NCBI GenBank assembly: GCA_934216145.1
Contig: CAKQBG010000020.1
Location: forward strand, 1-31,051
Reading direction: 5' to 3'
Origin: an uncultured Anaeroplasma sp.
GTDB lineage: Bacteria > Bacillota_I > Bacilli_A > Acholeplasmatales > Anaeroplasmataceae
DNA length: 31,051 bases
Positions 18,170-27,065 of this stretch are shown here, piece after piece (the stretch's first letter is position 1; every line of letters begins with the position of its first letter). A program made the position numbers and the translations under genes. Below the pieces are notes generated by a model. That model saw nothing but the letters and a program-made list of their open reading frames with translations. It searched no databases and was not told the origin of the DNA.

Positions 18170-19720
18170 TTATTTATTAATTTGATTTACATCAAAAAAT
18201 TCATACTTTTCCTCAGAAAGTCCTTCAAAATTAACATTCTTAATATTAACCTTATTGACATAAGAGAAAATCAAGCCCTTACCACTCATTGGAGCTAAAC
18301 CATCCATCATAGCAGGTACACCACTAACAGGATTCTCAGAATAGTGGAAATTAACATTTTCAATATCAATTGAATCAATAGGCATTTCTGGTAAACCATA
18401 GAATGTACCAGCTGCAACATTTACATTTGTACAATCAATATCCTTAAATACAAACTTTCCTAAATAAGGTGTTCTATCATCTACAGGTAATTTTTCCTTT
18501 GAATATACATATTCAGTATGTCCATCAGGATCACAATAATAGAACATATTAATAACTAATGGTGTTAAAACATCAGTCATTTTAATATTTTCAAAGGTAA
18601 TTCCATCAATAATAGCATCCTTACCTCTACCACGTCTTGTTTTAATTCTTAATCCACGATCGGTTTGATTAAATAAACATTGAGATACAGTAATATCCTT
18701 TATACCACCAGACATTTCACTACCAAGAACAATAGCTCCATGACCGAAATTCATAGAACAATTTCTAATATTGAATTTTTCAGATGGTTTCTTATACTTT
18801 CTACCAGTATAAATTTTACCTGATTTAATCGCAATACAATCATCACCAACAGAGAAATAAACACCAATTATATCAACATTTTTACATGATTCTGGGTCAC
18901 ATCCATCAGTATTAGGTGATTTCTTAGGATTTATAAGTTTCATATCAATAAAACCCAAATTCTCTGAGAAATATGGATGTAAATTCCATGATGGTGTATT
19001 AGTAACAGTAACACCTTGGAAATATATATTTTTACAATGATTTAAAAATACACCTCTTGGCCTCCATGCAATTCTTCTAGTACGTACATCAACCCACCAA
19101 TCAGAATTTGAAGCATTACCATCAATAATACCTTTACCAATGATTTTGACATTTTCAACATTAACTCCAGTAATTATACTTGCAAAACAATCTAAAGGAT
19201 TTCCTTCCCATGATCCTAAATTATACTCATCTAATTCATCAGATGTAAAAGTTATACCTGGTAAAATTGGATAATGGTTTCTATCTATATCACCAATTAA
19301 TTTAGCATCCTCTGCAAGCTCTATTGTAATGTTGCTCTTAAGAAATAATGGACCTGTATAATAATTTCCTTTAGGGAAATATACTCTACCATTATCGGGA
19401 CAAGCAAGAATACATGCTTGAATATAATTAGTATCTAGAGTAACTCCATCACCCTTCGCACCAAATTTCTTTACATTTAAAGAAACATATTCATAATCAG
19501 TCTTTATAACTTTTACAACTTTTACATTATTTTGAAGAATAGTAATTTCATATTCAGTATCAGGTGAAAGATCATAGATAGAATAAACATTATTAATTAT
19601 ATTCTCTTCTAATAAAACATCATTAACATAAAGCATATAAGAACTAGTAGTTACTATATCATTATTAAGAAGTTCAATAGTAATACTTCTTGAACTTTTA
19701 AATATAACACTAAAATCCAT
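18170..19720 (-). CDS. GH28 polygalacturonase family enzyme, cytoplasmic
   Basis: The 516-residue protein has an N-terminal fibronectin-III-like domain (1-75, with LSPDTEYEITI) and a right-handed beta-helix starting at FGAKGDGVTLDT. The four GH28 motifs are present: NTD (270-272), DD (293-294) with CIAIKSG, GHG (326-328), and RIK (358-360). The three Asp residues of the inverting mechanism are therefore in place. It cleaves galacturonic acid linkages, probably from the end of oligomers. There is no signal peptide, so it likely works on imported oligogalacturonides. A rhamnogalacturonan or xylogalacturonan substrate is also possible. Ribosome binding site GGAGG is five bases before the ATG. 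Last gene of the ten-gene operon and followed by a terminator. Confidence 0.92.
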   Translation of the reverse strand: MDFSVIFKSSRSITIELLNNDIVTTSSYMLYVNDVLLEENIINNVYSIYDLSPDTEYEITILQNNVKVVKVIKTDYEYVSLNVKKFGAKGDGVTLDTNYIQACILACPDNGRVYFPKGNYYTGPLFLKSNITIELAEDAKLIGDIDRNHYPILPGITFTSDELDEYNLGSWEGNPLDCFASIITGVNVENVKIIGKGIIDGNASNSDWWVDVRTRRIAWRPRGVFLNHCKNIYFQGVTVTNTPSWNLHPYFSENLGFIDMKLINPKKSPNTDGCDPESCKNVDIIGVYFSVGDDCIAIKSGKIYTGRKYKKPSEKFNIRNCSMNFGHGAIVLGSEMSGGIKDITVSQCLFNQTDRGLRIKTRRGRGKDAIIDGITFENIKMTDVLTPLVINMFYYCDPDGHTEYVYSKEKLPVDDRTPYLGKFVFKDIDCTNVNVAAGTFYGLPEMPIDSIDIENVNFHYSENPVSGVPAMMDGLAPMSGKGLIFSYVNKVNIKNVNFEGLSEEKYEFFDVNQINK

Positions 19721-19729
19721 AAAAACCTC

Positions 19730-20317
19730 CTATAAATCTAAAGCAAGTTGACGCTTATATTTAATTCTTTCTACAATATCACAAACTATATTTTTAATTA
19801 TAACACAAAGAATATCTATAATTATAAAGCATAGGCCATAAGTAAATGGCTCTATTCCATATTCACTAGTTCCAAATAGATTAAAAACCCATCCTTTATA
19901 TCCTAAAAATGAAATTGCAAAAAATAAAACAAAAGAAACTACTATTCCATATAACAAATGTAAAAAGAATCCTAATAATCCTGTTTGATTTATTAAATTA
20001 TACCTATAAGTATTATTACGTCTATTATTCAATAAAATAACAACTTGTTTAACAGCATAATTCAATAATAGAGAAATTGCAAAACCAATTATTAATATAA
20101 TTTGTTCTGACATATTTATAGATGCAATAGCATCTTTATAATTATCCTTTGAAAAATCAATTCCAATATCTAAACCGCCTATTATAGTAAAGAAAACGGC
20201 AGCCGCAGCTGCCCAATATTTCAATACAAATATAATAAGCCAAGAAGGAATTTTTGATAATTTATCAACCTCATATGGGTTGATTTCATCAATATTTTCT
20301 TTCTTTTTTTTACTCAT
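19730..20317 (-). CDS. Unrecognised membrane protein E of the import operon
   Basis: I do not recognise this 195-residue family. A polar, charged N-terminus (1-22, with KKKKENIDE) precedes four helices (about 25-47 with VLKYWAAAAAVFF, 72-92, 113-138, 155-178). The C-terminus is basic. No enzyme or binding motif is seen. Its ATG overlaps the stop of the preceding membrane gene (TAATG), and GH28 follows nine bases later, so it is tied to the operon. A place in the membrane beside the ABC permeases is inferred. Confidence 0.8.
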   Translation of the reverse strand: MSKKKKENIDEINPYEVDKLSKIPSWLIIFVLKYWAAAAAVFFTIIGGLDIGIDFSKDNYKDAIASINMSEQIILIIGFAISLLLNYAVKQVVILLNNRRNNTYRYNLINQTGLLGFFLHLLYGIVVSFVLFFAISFLGYKGWVFNLFGTSEYGIEPFTYGLCFIIIDILCVIIKNIVCDIVERIKYKRQLALDL

Positions 20318-21018
20318 TATCTATCTGCCTTTTCATATGTTCTATCATAATTAATAAATCCTAATATACAACCTACTACTGAAGAAATCATAGATATTAT
20401 AATCGAAGATATTGATACAATATAATTAGAATTAAACGCAATAGGTTCATTCTTTGAAATTCCAATAAATTGACATGCCTCATTAGCAGCTTTAGTAGCA
20501 GCATCTGGAGTCATTCCACTACTTATTAATTCTTGATACTTTTCAGCAATTGCAGTTTGGTTTAAATTATAGCCTTCAAAGAAAACTATAATCGCATAGA
20601 TATATAAAATTCCACATATAACAATTACTGAAGTACAAATTGTAGAAAGAACAACTGAACCTAAATTCTTTTTCTTTGACATTGAAAATGCTGTAAAAAC
20701 ATTTAAAATACCAAACAACATTAAAATAAATAGAACCATTCCACTATAATCAAATGAAATTTTATAGAATTGATCTATTCCATTTAAAGCTCCTTGCTTA
20801 AAAACAATATCTCTAATAACAGGAGCATGCCATTTTAGAAAAAATCCTAATAATACACCAGGAATAGCAACCAAAATTGAAGCAAGCTTCATATTATTAT
20901 ATTTAAAAGATATAACGAAATCATATCCTAAATTCTTTAAATATTGACCAAAAATTTTCAATACCTTCAGAAAAGGATTTTCTTTTTTTTCTACTTCTTC
21001 GTAACGATTATTATCCAT
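20317..21018 (-). CDS. Unrecognised membrane protein D of the import operon
   Basis: This 233-residue protein of unknown family has an amphipathic or charged N-terminus (1-40, with YLKNLGYDFVISFKYN), then about four helices (46-64, 88-110, 122-148, 198-222). Between helices 3 and 4 lies an extracytoplasmic-looking loop of about 45 residues (with SSGMTPDAATKAANEA). No known motif is found. It is 17 bases after the ATPase gene and coupled to the next membrane gene. The general plan (polar N-tail, helices and a medium loop before the last helix) is shared with proteins B and C of the operon, though sequence identity is not obvious by eye. Confidence 0.8.
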   Translation of the reverse strand: MDNNRYEEVEKKENPFLKVLKIFGQYLKNLGYDFVISFKYNNMKLASILVAIPGVLLGFFLKWHAPVIRDIVFKQGALNGIDQFYKISFDYSGMVLFILMLFGILNVFTAFSMSKKKNLGSVVLSTICTSVIVICGILYIYAIIVFFEGYNLNQTAIAEKYQELISSGMTPDAATKAANEACQFIGISKNEPIAFNSNYIVSISSIIISMISSVVGCILGFINYDRTYEKADR

Positions 21019-21035
21019 ATAATAATTCCTCCTAA

Positions 21036-22139
21036 CTAACGAATACGCTTTGTAGTTTCAATATCAAAGAAGTGAACTTTTTCCATATCAAATGCTACAT
21101 TCAATTTTTTATCAGTAATATCAGAACGATTATATACTTTACAAATAAGACTCTCGTCACCTAATTTACCATAGATTAAATTGTATGCACCTAAATACTC
21201 AGTATAGTCTACATCTAATTCAAATTTAGACTCTGGATTATTAACTAAAGCAGCATCATCTATAAATGCATATTCGGCACGAACAGCTAAAATAACTTGC
21301 TTTCCAGCATAACTATGAATAATTTCATGTTGATGTTGAGTCAACTTAAATTTAGTATTTGTATTATCGTGAATAAAGTATTCACAATTTTCATCAATAT
21401 GACCATTCAAGAAATTCATAGGAGGTGTTCCAATGAAACCAGCAACAAATAAATTTTCTGGATTATCAAACATCTCTTTTGGAGTAGCAATTTGTTGAAC
21501 ATAGCCATCTTTCATAATAACAATTCTTGAAGCAAGTGTTAATGCTTCAATTTGATCATGAGTTACATATAAGAAAGTAGCATTTAATCTTTCATGTAAT
21601 TGCATTAACTCCTTACGCATTGTACCACGTAATTTAGCATCTAGATTTGATAATGGTTCATCTAATAAGAATACAACAGGATCACGAACTATTGCACGAC
21701 CTAGTGCAACACGTTGACGTTGACCACCTGATAATTGCTTAGGCTTTCTATTTAAATATGGAACTAGTCCTAATACTTCAGCAGCTTTCATAACTCTAGC
21801 ATGAATTTCTACAGGGTCGACTTTACGAATTGTTAATGAAAATGCCATATTGTGGTAAACAGTCATATGAGCATATAATGCATAGTTTTGAAAAACCATT
21901 GCAATATCTCTATCTTTAGGTGCAACATTATTAACTTTTTTACCATTAATAATTAAATCACCCTTAGAAATATCCTCAAGTCCAGCAACCATACGTAATG
22001 TAGTTGACTTTCCACATCCAGATGGACCAGCAAGTACTATAAATTCACCTTTTTCAATTTCGATATTAAAATCATATACAGCATGAAAACCATTTGGGTA
22101 AACTTTATTTACATCCCTTAAAATAACATCAGCAGACAT
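21036..22139 (-). CDS. ABC transporter ATPase, MsmX/UgpC-type sugar importer
   Basis: The 367-residue ATPase powers the two permeases. It has Walker A GPSGCGKST (38-46), Q-loop FQNYALYAHMTV, signature LSGGQRQRVALGRAI (136-150), Walker B VVFLLDEP (155-162), the D-loop and H-loop (TFLYVTHDQ), and a C-terminal TOBE-type regulatory domain from about 240. This is the carbohydrate CUT1 type. MsmX-like ATPases often serve several importers from a distant locus; here the gene lies within the operon between two membrane genes, which suggests dedication to this importer. GGAGG precedes the start. Confidence 0.95.
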   Translation of the reverse strand: MSADVILRDVNKVYPNGFHAVYDFNIEIEKGEFIVLAGPSGCGKSTTLRMVAGLEDISKGDLIINGKKVNNVAPKDRDIAMVFQNYALYAHMTVYHNMAFSLTIRKVDPVEIHARVMKAAEVLGLVPYLNRKPKQLSGGQRQRVALGRAIVRDPVVFLLDEPLSNLDAKLRGTMRKELMQLHERLNATFLYVTHDQIEALTLASRIVIMKDGYVQQIATPKEMFDNPENLFVAGFIGTPPMNFLNGHIDENCEYFIHDNTNTKFKLTQHQHEIIHSYAGKQVILAVRAEYAFIDDAALVNNPESKFELDVDYTEYLGAYNLIYGKLGDESLICKVYNRSDITDKKLNVAFDMEKVHFFDIETTKRIR

Positions 22140-22150
22140 AATAACCCTCC

Positions 22151-22810
22151 TTACTTCTTAATATTAATACTTTCTAAATATGTAGAAAGTCTTTTAGCTC
22201 TTAAATATCCAATTACACCAGCAGCAATAAATAATGCACCAGCACAAACAAATAAAATTATAGAAGCAACACCTCTAAAATAACCATTTGCAGGTAAAAA
22301 AGCATTAGCTTGTTTTGAACTAGTATAATATGAAGTTATAGTAGCACCTAAATATTTACTTGCTTCTGACATTGCAGTAGTATATTGCCCAGTTATATCT
22401 TTATCAGTAACAGTAGGATTATCTTGTAGCCAATTATAAGCATTTATATACTTAGAAAAATTAATTAAAATAATTAATGGAATATAAAAAATTCTAGCAA
22501 AACAAATACCGCCAAAAACAATTTGACCAATTGCACCAGCCTTACTATAATTTTTTACTTTTTCAGCAGCTAAAAATCCTCCTAATAAAATAACAATATT
22601 AAGCATAATAATTAAAATGACCTGAAAATTATTAGGATTATAAGTGTTCAAACAAATAAAAGCACCTAATAAACTGCAAATCATTGCAAATAAACCTAAT
22701 TTATATGATAAACTATTCACTCTATATCTCATCATTTCAGTATCATTTTTTGCATACTCTAGATCAGACATATTTTTTTGTGAATTTTTATTTTCAATCT
22801 CATTAATCAT
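22151..22810 (-). CDS. Unrecognised membrane protein C of the import operon
   Basis: The ATG at 22810 (219 residues) is chosen because AAAGGGCGG lies about ten bases upstream. The open frame extends further, but that would overlap the preceding gene by some 50 bases; the chosen start overlaps by eight. A charged N-tail (1-33) is followed by four helices (about 35-54, 61-80, 92-116, 178-199). A loop of about 60 residues before the last helix is rich in Ser, Thr, Tyr and Ala, and the basic C-tail starts RAKRLST. No motif of a known family. Context ties it to the sugar importer. Confidence 0.78.
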   Translation of the reverse strand: MINEIENKNSQKNMSDLEYAKNDTEMMRYRVNSLSYKLGLFAMICSLLGAFICLNTYNPNNFQVILIIMLNIVILLGGFLAAEKVKNYSKAGAIGQIVFGGICFARIFYIPLIILINFSKYINAYNWLQDNPTVTDKDITGQYTTAMSEASKYLGATITSYYTSSKQANAFLPANGYFRGVASIILFVCAGALFIAAGVIGYLRAKRLSTYLESINIKK

Positions 22811-23681
22811 TATTTTGTACCGCCCTTTCAATAATTTCATTTCTACGCTTAGCACACTCTTTATATCTATAAATTGTGTAGATTATTAGGAATAAAGAAT
22901 AAACTATTACAAGAACATAGAAAATTGTTTGAATAAAGTAGCATGAAGAACCAAAATTTTGACTATTATTTAAAATAGATTGATAACTCTTAGCCATTGA
23001 GTTTTTATCAGCTGAATCTATTTTAGAACTTTGCATTACAGAAACAACTCTAAATAAATCAAAGTTTTGATTAAAAGTTCCTAGTAAGCCAAAGTTAACT
23101 ATCATCATTATAAAAGTATAAATTGTAACAACTAAAGGCATTGCAACACCTATAATTAAATTACTCTTATAATAAATTTTTCTAGAATGATTTGAAAAAA
23201 TCATCATAGCAGCAAAGCAAATTAAACAAATAACACAATAAATAATAATTTGTGTATTATAGTTACTCATTGCTATTTGAAAATCATAAACAATTTTTGC
23301 ATAACCACTCTTTGCAAAATAAAGATTTGGATTATCAGCAAAATCGACTTCTTCTCCGTCAGCATTTTCTAGATAATCGATTCCCTTCTTAGTTGTTTTT
23401 AAAATATATCCATTAGAATCAACTTTAAATCCGATATTATCTGGCACATCAAGATTTCTAATTCCAAAATAATAAAATAAATCAGTATTGTTCATTCCAG
23501 TAGATGTAATTTGATCATCTGCATTAAAAGAAATTTCACCTGTTTTTTCATCAACAGAATAATAAACATGTACATTTGCTAAATTTGTCATATAAAACAA
23601 ACCAGCTATCAATGTTGCAAATAAGGCTATCGCATAACCAATTAGCAACATCTTGGCATTTTTTTTGAAAAAATTAGCCAT
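22803..23681 (-). CDS. Unrecognised membrane protein B with an extracytoplasmic domain
   Basis: The 292-residue protein has a helix at about 10-31 and then an outside domain of some 100 residues. That domain (32-138) is rich in Asp and Asn, with SVDEKTGEISFNADDQ and YSV/YFG repeats of aromatic residues. Three helices follow (142-163, 173-198, 252-278) and a basic tail (KECAKRRNE). The outer domain sits in the same layer as the lipoprotein binding protein encoded just upstream, so it might help capture or dock substrate; this is inference. No known domain is recognised. It follows the binding-protein gene after a 101-base gap with a strong hairpin. Confidence 0.78.
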   Translation of the reverse strand: MANFFKKNAKMLLIGYAIALFATLIAGLFYMTNLANVHVYYSVDEKTGEISFNADDQITSTGMNNTDLFYYFGIRNLDVPDNIGFKVDSNGYILKTTKKGIDYLENADGEEVDFADNPNLYFAKSGYAKIVYDFQIAMSNYNTQIIIYCVICLICFAAMMIFSNHSRKIYYKSNLIIGVAMPLVVTIYTFIMMIVNFGLLGTFNQNFDLFRVVSVMQSSKIDSADKNSMAKSYQSILNNSQNFGSSCYFIQTIFYVLVIVYSLFLIIYTIYRYKECAKRRNEIIERAVQNND

Positions 23682-23708
23682 AAATGACCTCCTTATAGGA
23701 ATAGCTAT

Positions 23709-23732
23709 CCTAGAGTTTATTGAAACTCTAGG
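23709..23732 (-). promoter_or_regulatory. mRNA hairpin after the binding-protein gene, no T-run
   Basis: A perfect 10-bp stem, CCTAGAGTTT and AAACTCTAGG with a 4-base loop, lies in the 101-base gap between the binding protein and the next gene. No T-run follows, so it is likely a stabiliser or processing element that raises the amount of binding-protein mRNA, as in maltose-type operons. Confidence 0.6.
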
Positions 23733-23782
23733 ACAACTAAATATAAAATAAAACTAATAAATATTAAAAACTAAATAATTAA

Positions 23783-26149
23783 TTATCCTACTAATTCAGC
23801 TACATAGCCAGGTACACATTTTGAACTAATAGACTTAGCATAAGAATATAAGTAACTCTTATTTTTGTTATTAATTTGAGCTAAAGCACTTGAATAAGAA
23901 TAAGAATTAGATGACTTATTTGTACCAATTGAACTAGTATCAGTAGCCTTTAAATTACCTTTAACAACTGCAACCCAACCACTAGCACCTTGAGCACACT
24001 TATCAGAACTCCAGAAAGCAGTTAAATCTTGATATGAAGCAGCAACATCATCAGATGGCTTTGTATAACCAGCAGTAGGAACTGTACAATCCCAAGAATA
24101 ATCTTTACCATGCTTATCAACTCTATTAGAAACAACTACACCCTTAGCAATTGCATTTTCAAGATTATTTAAACCAATTTGAGCATAATAGTTACAAGAT
24201 TGAATTTGAATAGCAGTTTCACGAACATGTCCAATACCATGAGTTGAACCTAAATATGTTCTCATAAATGACCAGAAGTCAGTACCAGCAGTTCCAATCC
24301 ATGACTTAACACTATCAGAAATAATAGGAGCAGTTTCTCCACCAATATCACCAAGAGTCCAATAATTTCCATCATCTGGACCAAAATCTTGGATTCTTAC
24401 ACCTTCTTCAGAGAATAAATAATCCATTAACTTAGCAGCAACATCAATATTATCTGATGTAGAAGGAATACACCAAGAAGTATTCTTTAAAGATCTATTC
24501 TCTTCAGAATATCTATTTAATGTCTTACCAGTCAAATCAGTTAAATGTTGACTTGGAGCATTAAATAAAGCATCGCCATCAGAATTAACTTCTGTTGCCC
24601 AATATGCAAGTGGTGGTAATACAGCTCTAACACCAGTTACAGCGCCTTCATATTTAAAGCCATCTTTTCTCTTTTCAACTTTAGTACCAATACCATCTTT
24701 AATATCATTAGTAGCACCAGTAGAAGCTGCATAATCATACATTAATAAACCATAACCAGGATTATCGCCTGTCTTACCAAAATATCTATCAAGATATAAT
24801 GTACCAGAAGTTGAAGAACCCTTTAACCAGAATTCATTCATAATTAAACCTTCTTGGTATAAAGCTGATAAATATGTTAAACCATCATATGTTTGTTGAG
24901 TTGTAGCAGCATCATTTAAAGTACCATCAGCACCGAAATATAACATCTCACATTTTGATGTCATACCTTGAATACCCCAAATTTGCATAAAATCAGCCAT
25001 ATTATCAACACGGTTATTTGCAACACCACGTGGGAATAGACCAACAACTTGAGCATTTTGATCACCTGTCACAACACCAGGATTTGCCTTTACAACACGC
25101 ATTAATGCAATTAATTCATCTGCGTTATATGCAGCTGATTCAGTAACAAAAATATCAGAATATTTCTCAAATAATTTTCCACTACCAATATTACCTGCAA
25201 ATGCAGTATCTAAATATGAACGGAATTGTTCAGCTAATTGCTTACCTGTGCAACCATTAGCTAATAATTCATTTTGTTGCAAAATAATATTCTTAGTTTG
25301 TTTAATTTCTAAATCTACAACGTTACTTCCTTTTAAACATTGAACTTTAGTTTTTGCATCCTTATAATTATATTGTGAATCCATATAAGGAGTATATTGG
25401 CTTTCCTTTAATGTATTTTCAGCTCCACCTTTACCACTTATAGTAGAATCAAACTTATCGAAATTTACAGCATCTAGAACAGCTTTAGCAACATTTGTAT
25501 CCATTACAAACATACGCTCAACATCTTGATAACCATCAAAATATGGAGTATAGTAAATCTTACCACCCTTTGTAATAGCCTTAGCCATTGTTGGGTTTTC
25601 ATTTAGCCACTTTTTAAAATTAGGCATTTTTCCTTCATTTGCTAATTGTAATAGATCGACAGCTTGTCCAGCAGCACCCATTTTCTCAATATTTGAAGTA
25701 GTATTGTAGAATAGATCAATTTTTTGACTACTATCAGTTTGTGATACATAGTTAGCAGTTGAAAGTTTACTATAAGTATCATCATCTTTTGTTGTTGAAT
25801 AATCAGAAGCATCCCTAATATCTTTAATCTCTAATTTTGACTTTAAAGTTTTCCAAGTAGGTAGTAACTCATTTTTTGCATAATTTGTTTTTTCAACTTC
25901 GTTATAGAAACCATCTCTTGCAGTAATACCTTGTTTACCTGAATAATTTAAACAAATATCAAGACCTTTAGCATCAACAATTGTAGGTGTTGATGGCTCG
26001 GTTTTGCTTGGAGTTGATGTTCCTCCAGGATTACTTGTTCCAGTTGAACTATTATTTGATGCTGAAGGAGTATTTGCTCCACCACAGCTAGCTAGTGAAA
26101 GTCCAACTAAAACTGTTAAGCCTAATAAGGCTAAATTTTTCTTTTTCAT
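23783..26149 (-). CDS. Large lipoprotein solute-binding protein of a sugar ABC importer
   Basis: The 788-residue protein begins with a lipoprotein signal: basic N-tail, hydrophobic core and lipobox LASC with Cys22. A Ser/Thr/Pro-rich linker (about 25-55) follows, then a family-1-like binding protein fold. Typical recognition stretches are NEFWLKG, DYLFSEEGVRIQDFGPDDGNYWTLG near residues 575-605, and LLMYDYAAS. LplA-type binding proteins are about 500 residues, so this one is about 250 longer. The extra length seems spread through the middle (residues 190-330) and the end. The C-terminus holds further Ser/Tyr-rich sequence. It should capture oligosaccharides at the outer face of the membrane. 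Substrate is inferred from GH28: pectin-derived oligomers. Confidence 0.9.
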   Translation of the reverse strand: MKKKNLALLGLTVLVGLSLASCGGANTPSASNNSSTGTSNPGGTSTPSKTEPSTPTIVDAKGLDICLNYSGKQGITARDGFYNEVEKTNYAKNELLPTWKTLKSKLEIKDIRDASDYSTTKDDDTYSKLSTANYVSQTDSSQKIDLFYNTTSNIEKMGAAGQAVDLLQLANEGKMPNFKKWLNENPTMAKAITKGGKIYYTPYFDGYQDVERMFVMDTNVAKAVLDAVNFDKFDSTISGKGGAENTLKESQYTPYMDSQYNYKDAKTKVQCLKGSNVVDLEIKQTKNIILQQNELLANGCTGKQLAEQFRSYLDTAFAGNIGSGKLFEKYSDIFVTESAAYNADELIALMRVVKANPGVVTGDQNAQVVGLFPRGVANNRVDNMADFMQIWGIQGMTSKCEMLYFGADGTLNDAATTQQTYDGLTYLSALYQEGLIMNEFWLKGSSTSGTLYLDRYFGKTGDNPGYGLLMYDYAASTGATNDIKDGIGTKVEKRKDGFKYEGAVTGVRAVLPPLAYWATEVNSDGDALFNAPSQHLTDLTGKTLNRYSEENRSLKNTSWCIPSTSDNIDVAAKLMDYLFSEEGVRIQDFGPDDGNYWTLGDIGGETAPIISDSVKSWIGTAGTDFWSFMRTYLGSTHGIGHVRETAIQIQSCNYYAQIGLNNLENAIAKGVVVSNRVDKHGKDYSWDCTVPTAGYTKPSDDVAASYQDLTAFWSSDKCAQGASGWVAVVKGNLKATDTSSIGTNKSSNSYSYSSALAQINNKNKSYLYSYAKSISSKCVPGYVAELVG

Positions 26150-26177
26150 TTTTTCTTCTCCTTTTCTTTCTTATCTA

Positions 26178-27053
26178 TTATTCCTTAACTCCACCGACGT
26201 TAACACCTGCAGCAAAATACTTTTGAAGTTTAGGGTAAATAACGACGATTGGAATGATAGAACAAACAATAAATGCATATCTTAATGCGTTGACTGAATA
26301 ATCAAGGTTTTGACCACCACCTTGATCAATTTGTTCAATTAATTTTTCAACAGTAATTCTAATATATACAGTTAATGGATGATCTTCTGGCACTAATAAC
26401 ATTTGGGCCCATAAATATCCATTCCATCTTGCAACAGCATAGAACATTGCAACTGTAACAATTGAAGATTTTGACATAGGAACATAAATTTTTGATAAGA
26501 TTTGGAATTCAGTTGCTCCATCAATTGTAGCAGCTTCTTCTATTTCAGTTGGAATAGAACTAAAATAATTTCTTAACAATATGATGTTAAATGCATTAAA
26601 TCCTAACGCAATAATAAACATATAAATATTATTTACACCAAAGTTCATAAAATTTTTATAGTTAGGAATCATACCTGCATTAAACCACATTGTAAAAACA
26701 AGCATAAAATTAAATCCACGACCAAACATTAATCTTGTTTTTGATAATGCATAGGCGCCACAAATTGCAACTAGCATTGATACTAAAGTACCATACATAG
26801 TAACGAAGAATGAATTACAATATGAAATCCAGAAATTTTTATCCGTAAATACTTTAACATAAGCTGAGAAATTTACACCATTTTCATTAAAAACAGGCCA
26901 TAAAAATACATCACCAGCATCAACAGCTGCTTTTGAAGAAATAGAACTTGATAGTAAGAAAATAAATGGATATAAACAACATAAAGCAAATATAGTTAAA
27001 ATTACATATGAGAGAATTTTAAAAATAATTTCAGTTTTATCTAATCTTTTCAT
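26178..27053 (-). CDS. Sugar ABC permease, LplC/YtcP (MalG-type)
   Basis: The 291-residue inner-membrane permease has six predicted helices. Its EAA loop reads IEEAATIDGATEFQILSKIYVPMSKS (residues 166-191), which docks onto the ATPase. The early part (SSSISSKAAVDAGDVFLWP) and end (QKYFAAGVNVGGVKE) are typical of the YtcP/LplC group that works with large lipoprotein binding proteins on oligosaccharides. GGAGG lies just before the ATG. It follows its partner permease by 12 bases. Confidence 0.94.
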   Translation of the reverse strand: MKRLDKTEIIFKILSYVILTIFALCCLYPFIFLLSSSISSKAAVDAGDVFLWPVFNENGVNFSAYVKVFTDKNFWISYCNSFFVTMYGTLVSMLVAICGAYALSKTRLMFGRGFNFMLVFTMWFNAGMIPNYKNFMNFGVNNIYMFIIALGFNAFNIILLRNYFSSIPTEIEEAATIDGATEFQILSKIYVPMSKSSIVTVAMFYAVARWNGYLWAQMLLVPEDHPLTVYIRITVEKLIEQIDQGGGQNLDYSVNALRYAFIVCSIIPIVVIYPKLQKYFAAGVNVGGVKE

Positions 27054-27065
27054 TAAAAAATCCTC

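Noticed and set aside
26004..26285. Plus-strand 93-codon frame across the binding-protein start
   Set aside because: Antisense shadow spanning the lipoprotein signal and the intergenic gap; composition follows the opposite gene.
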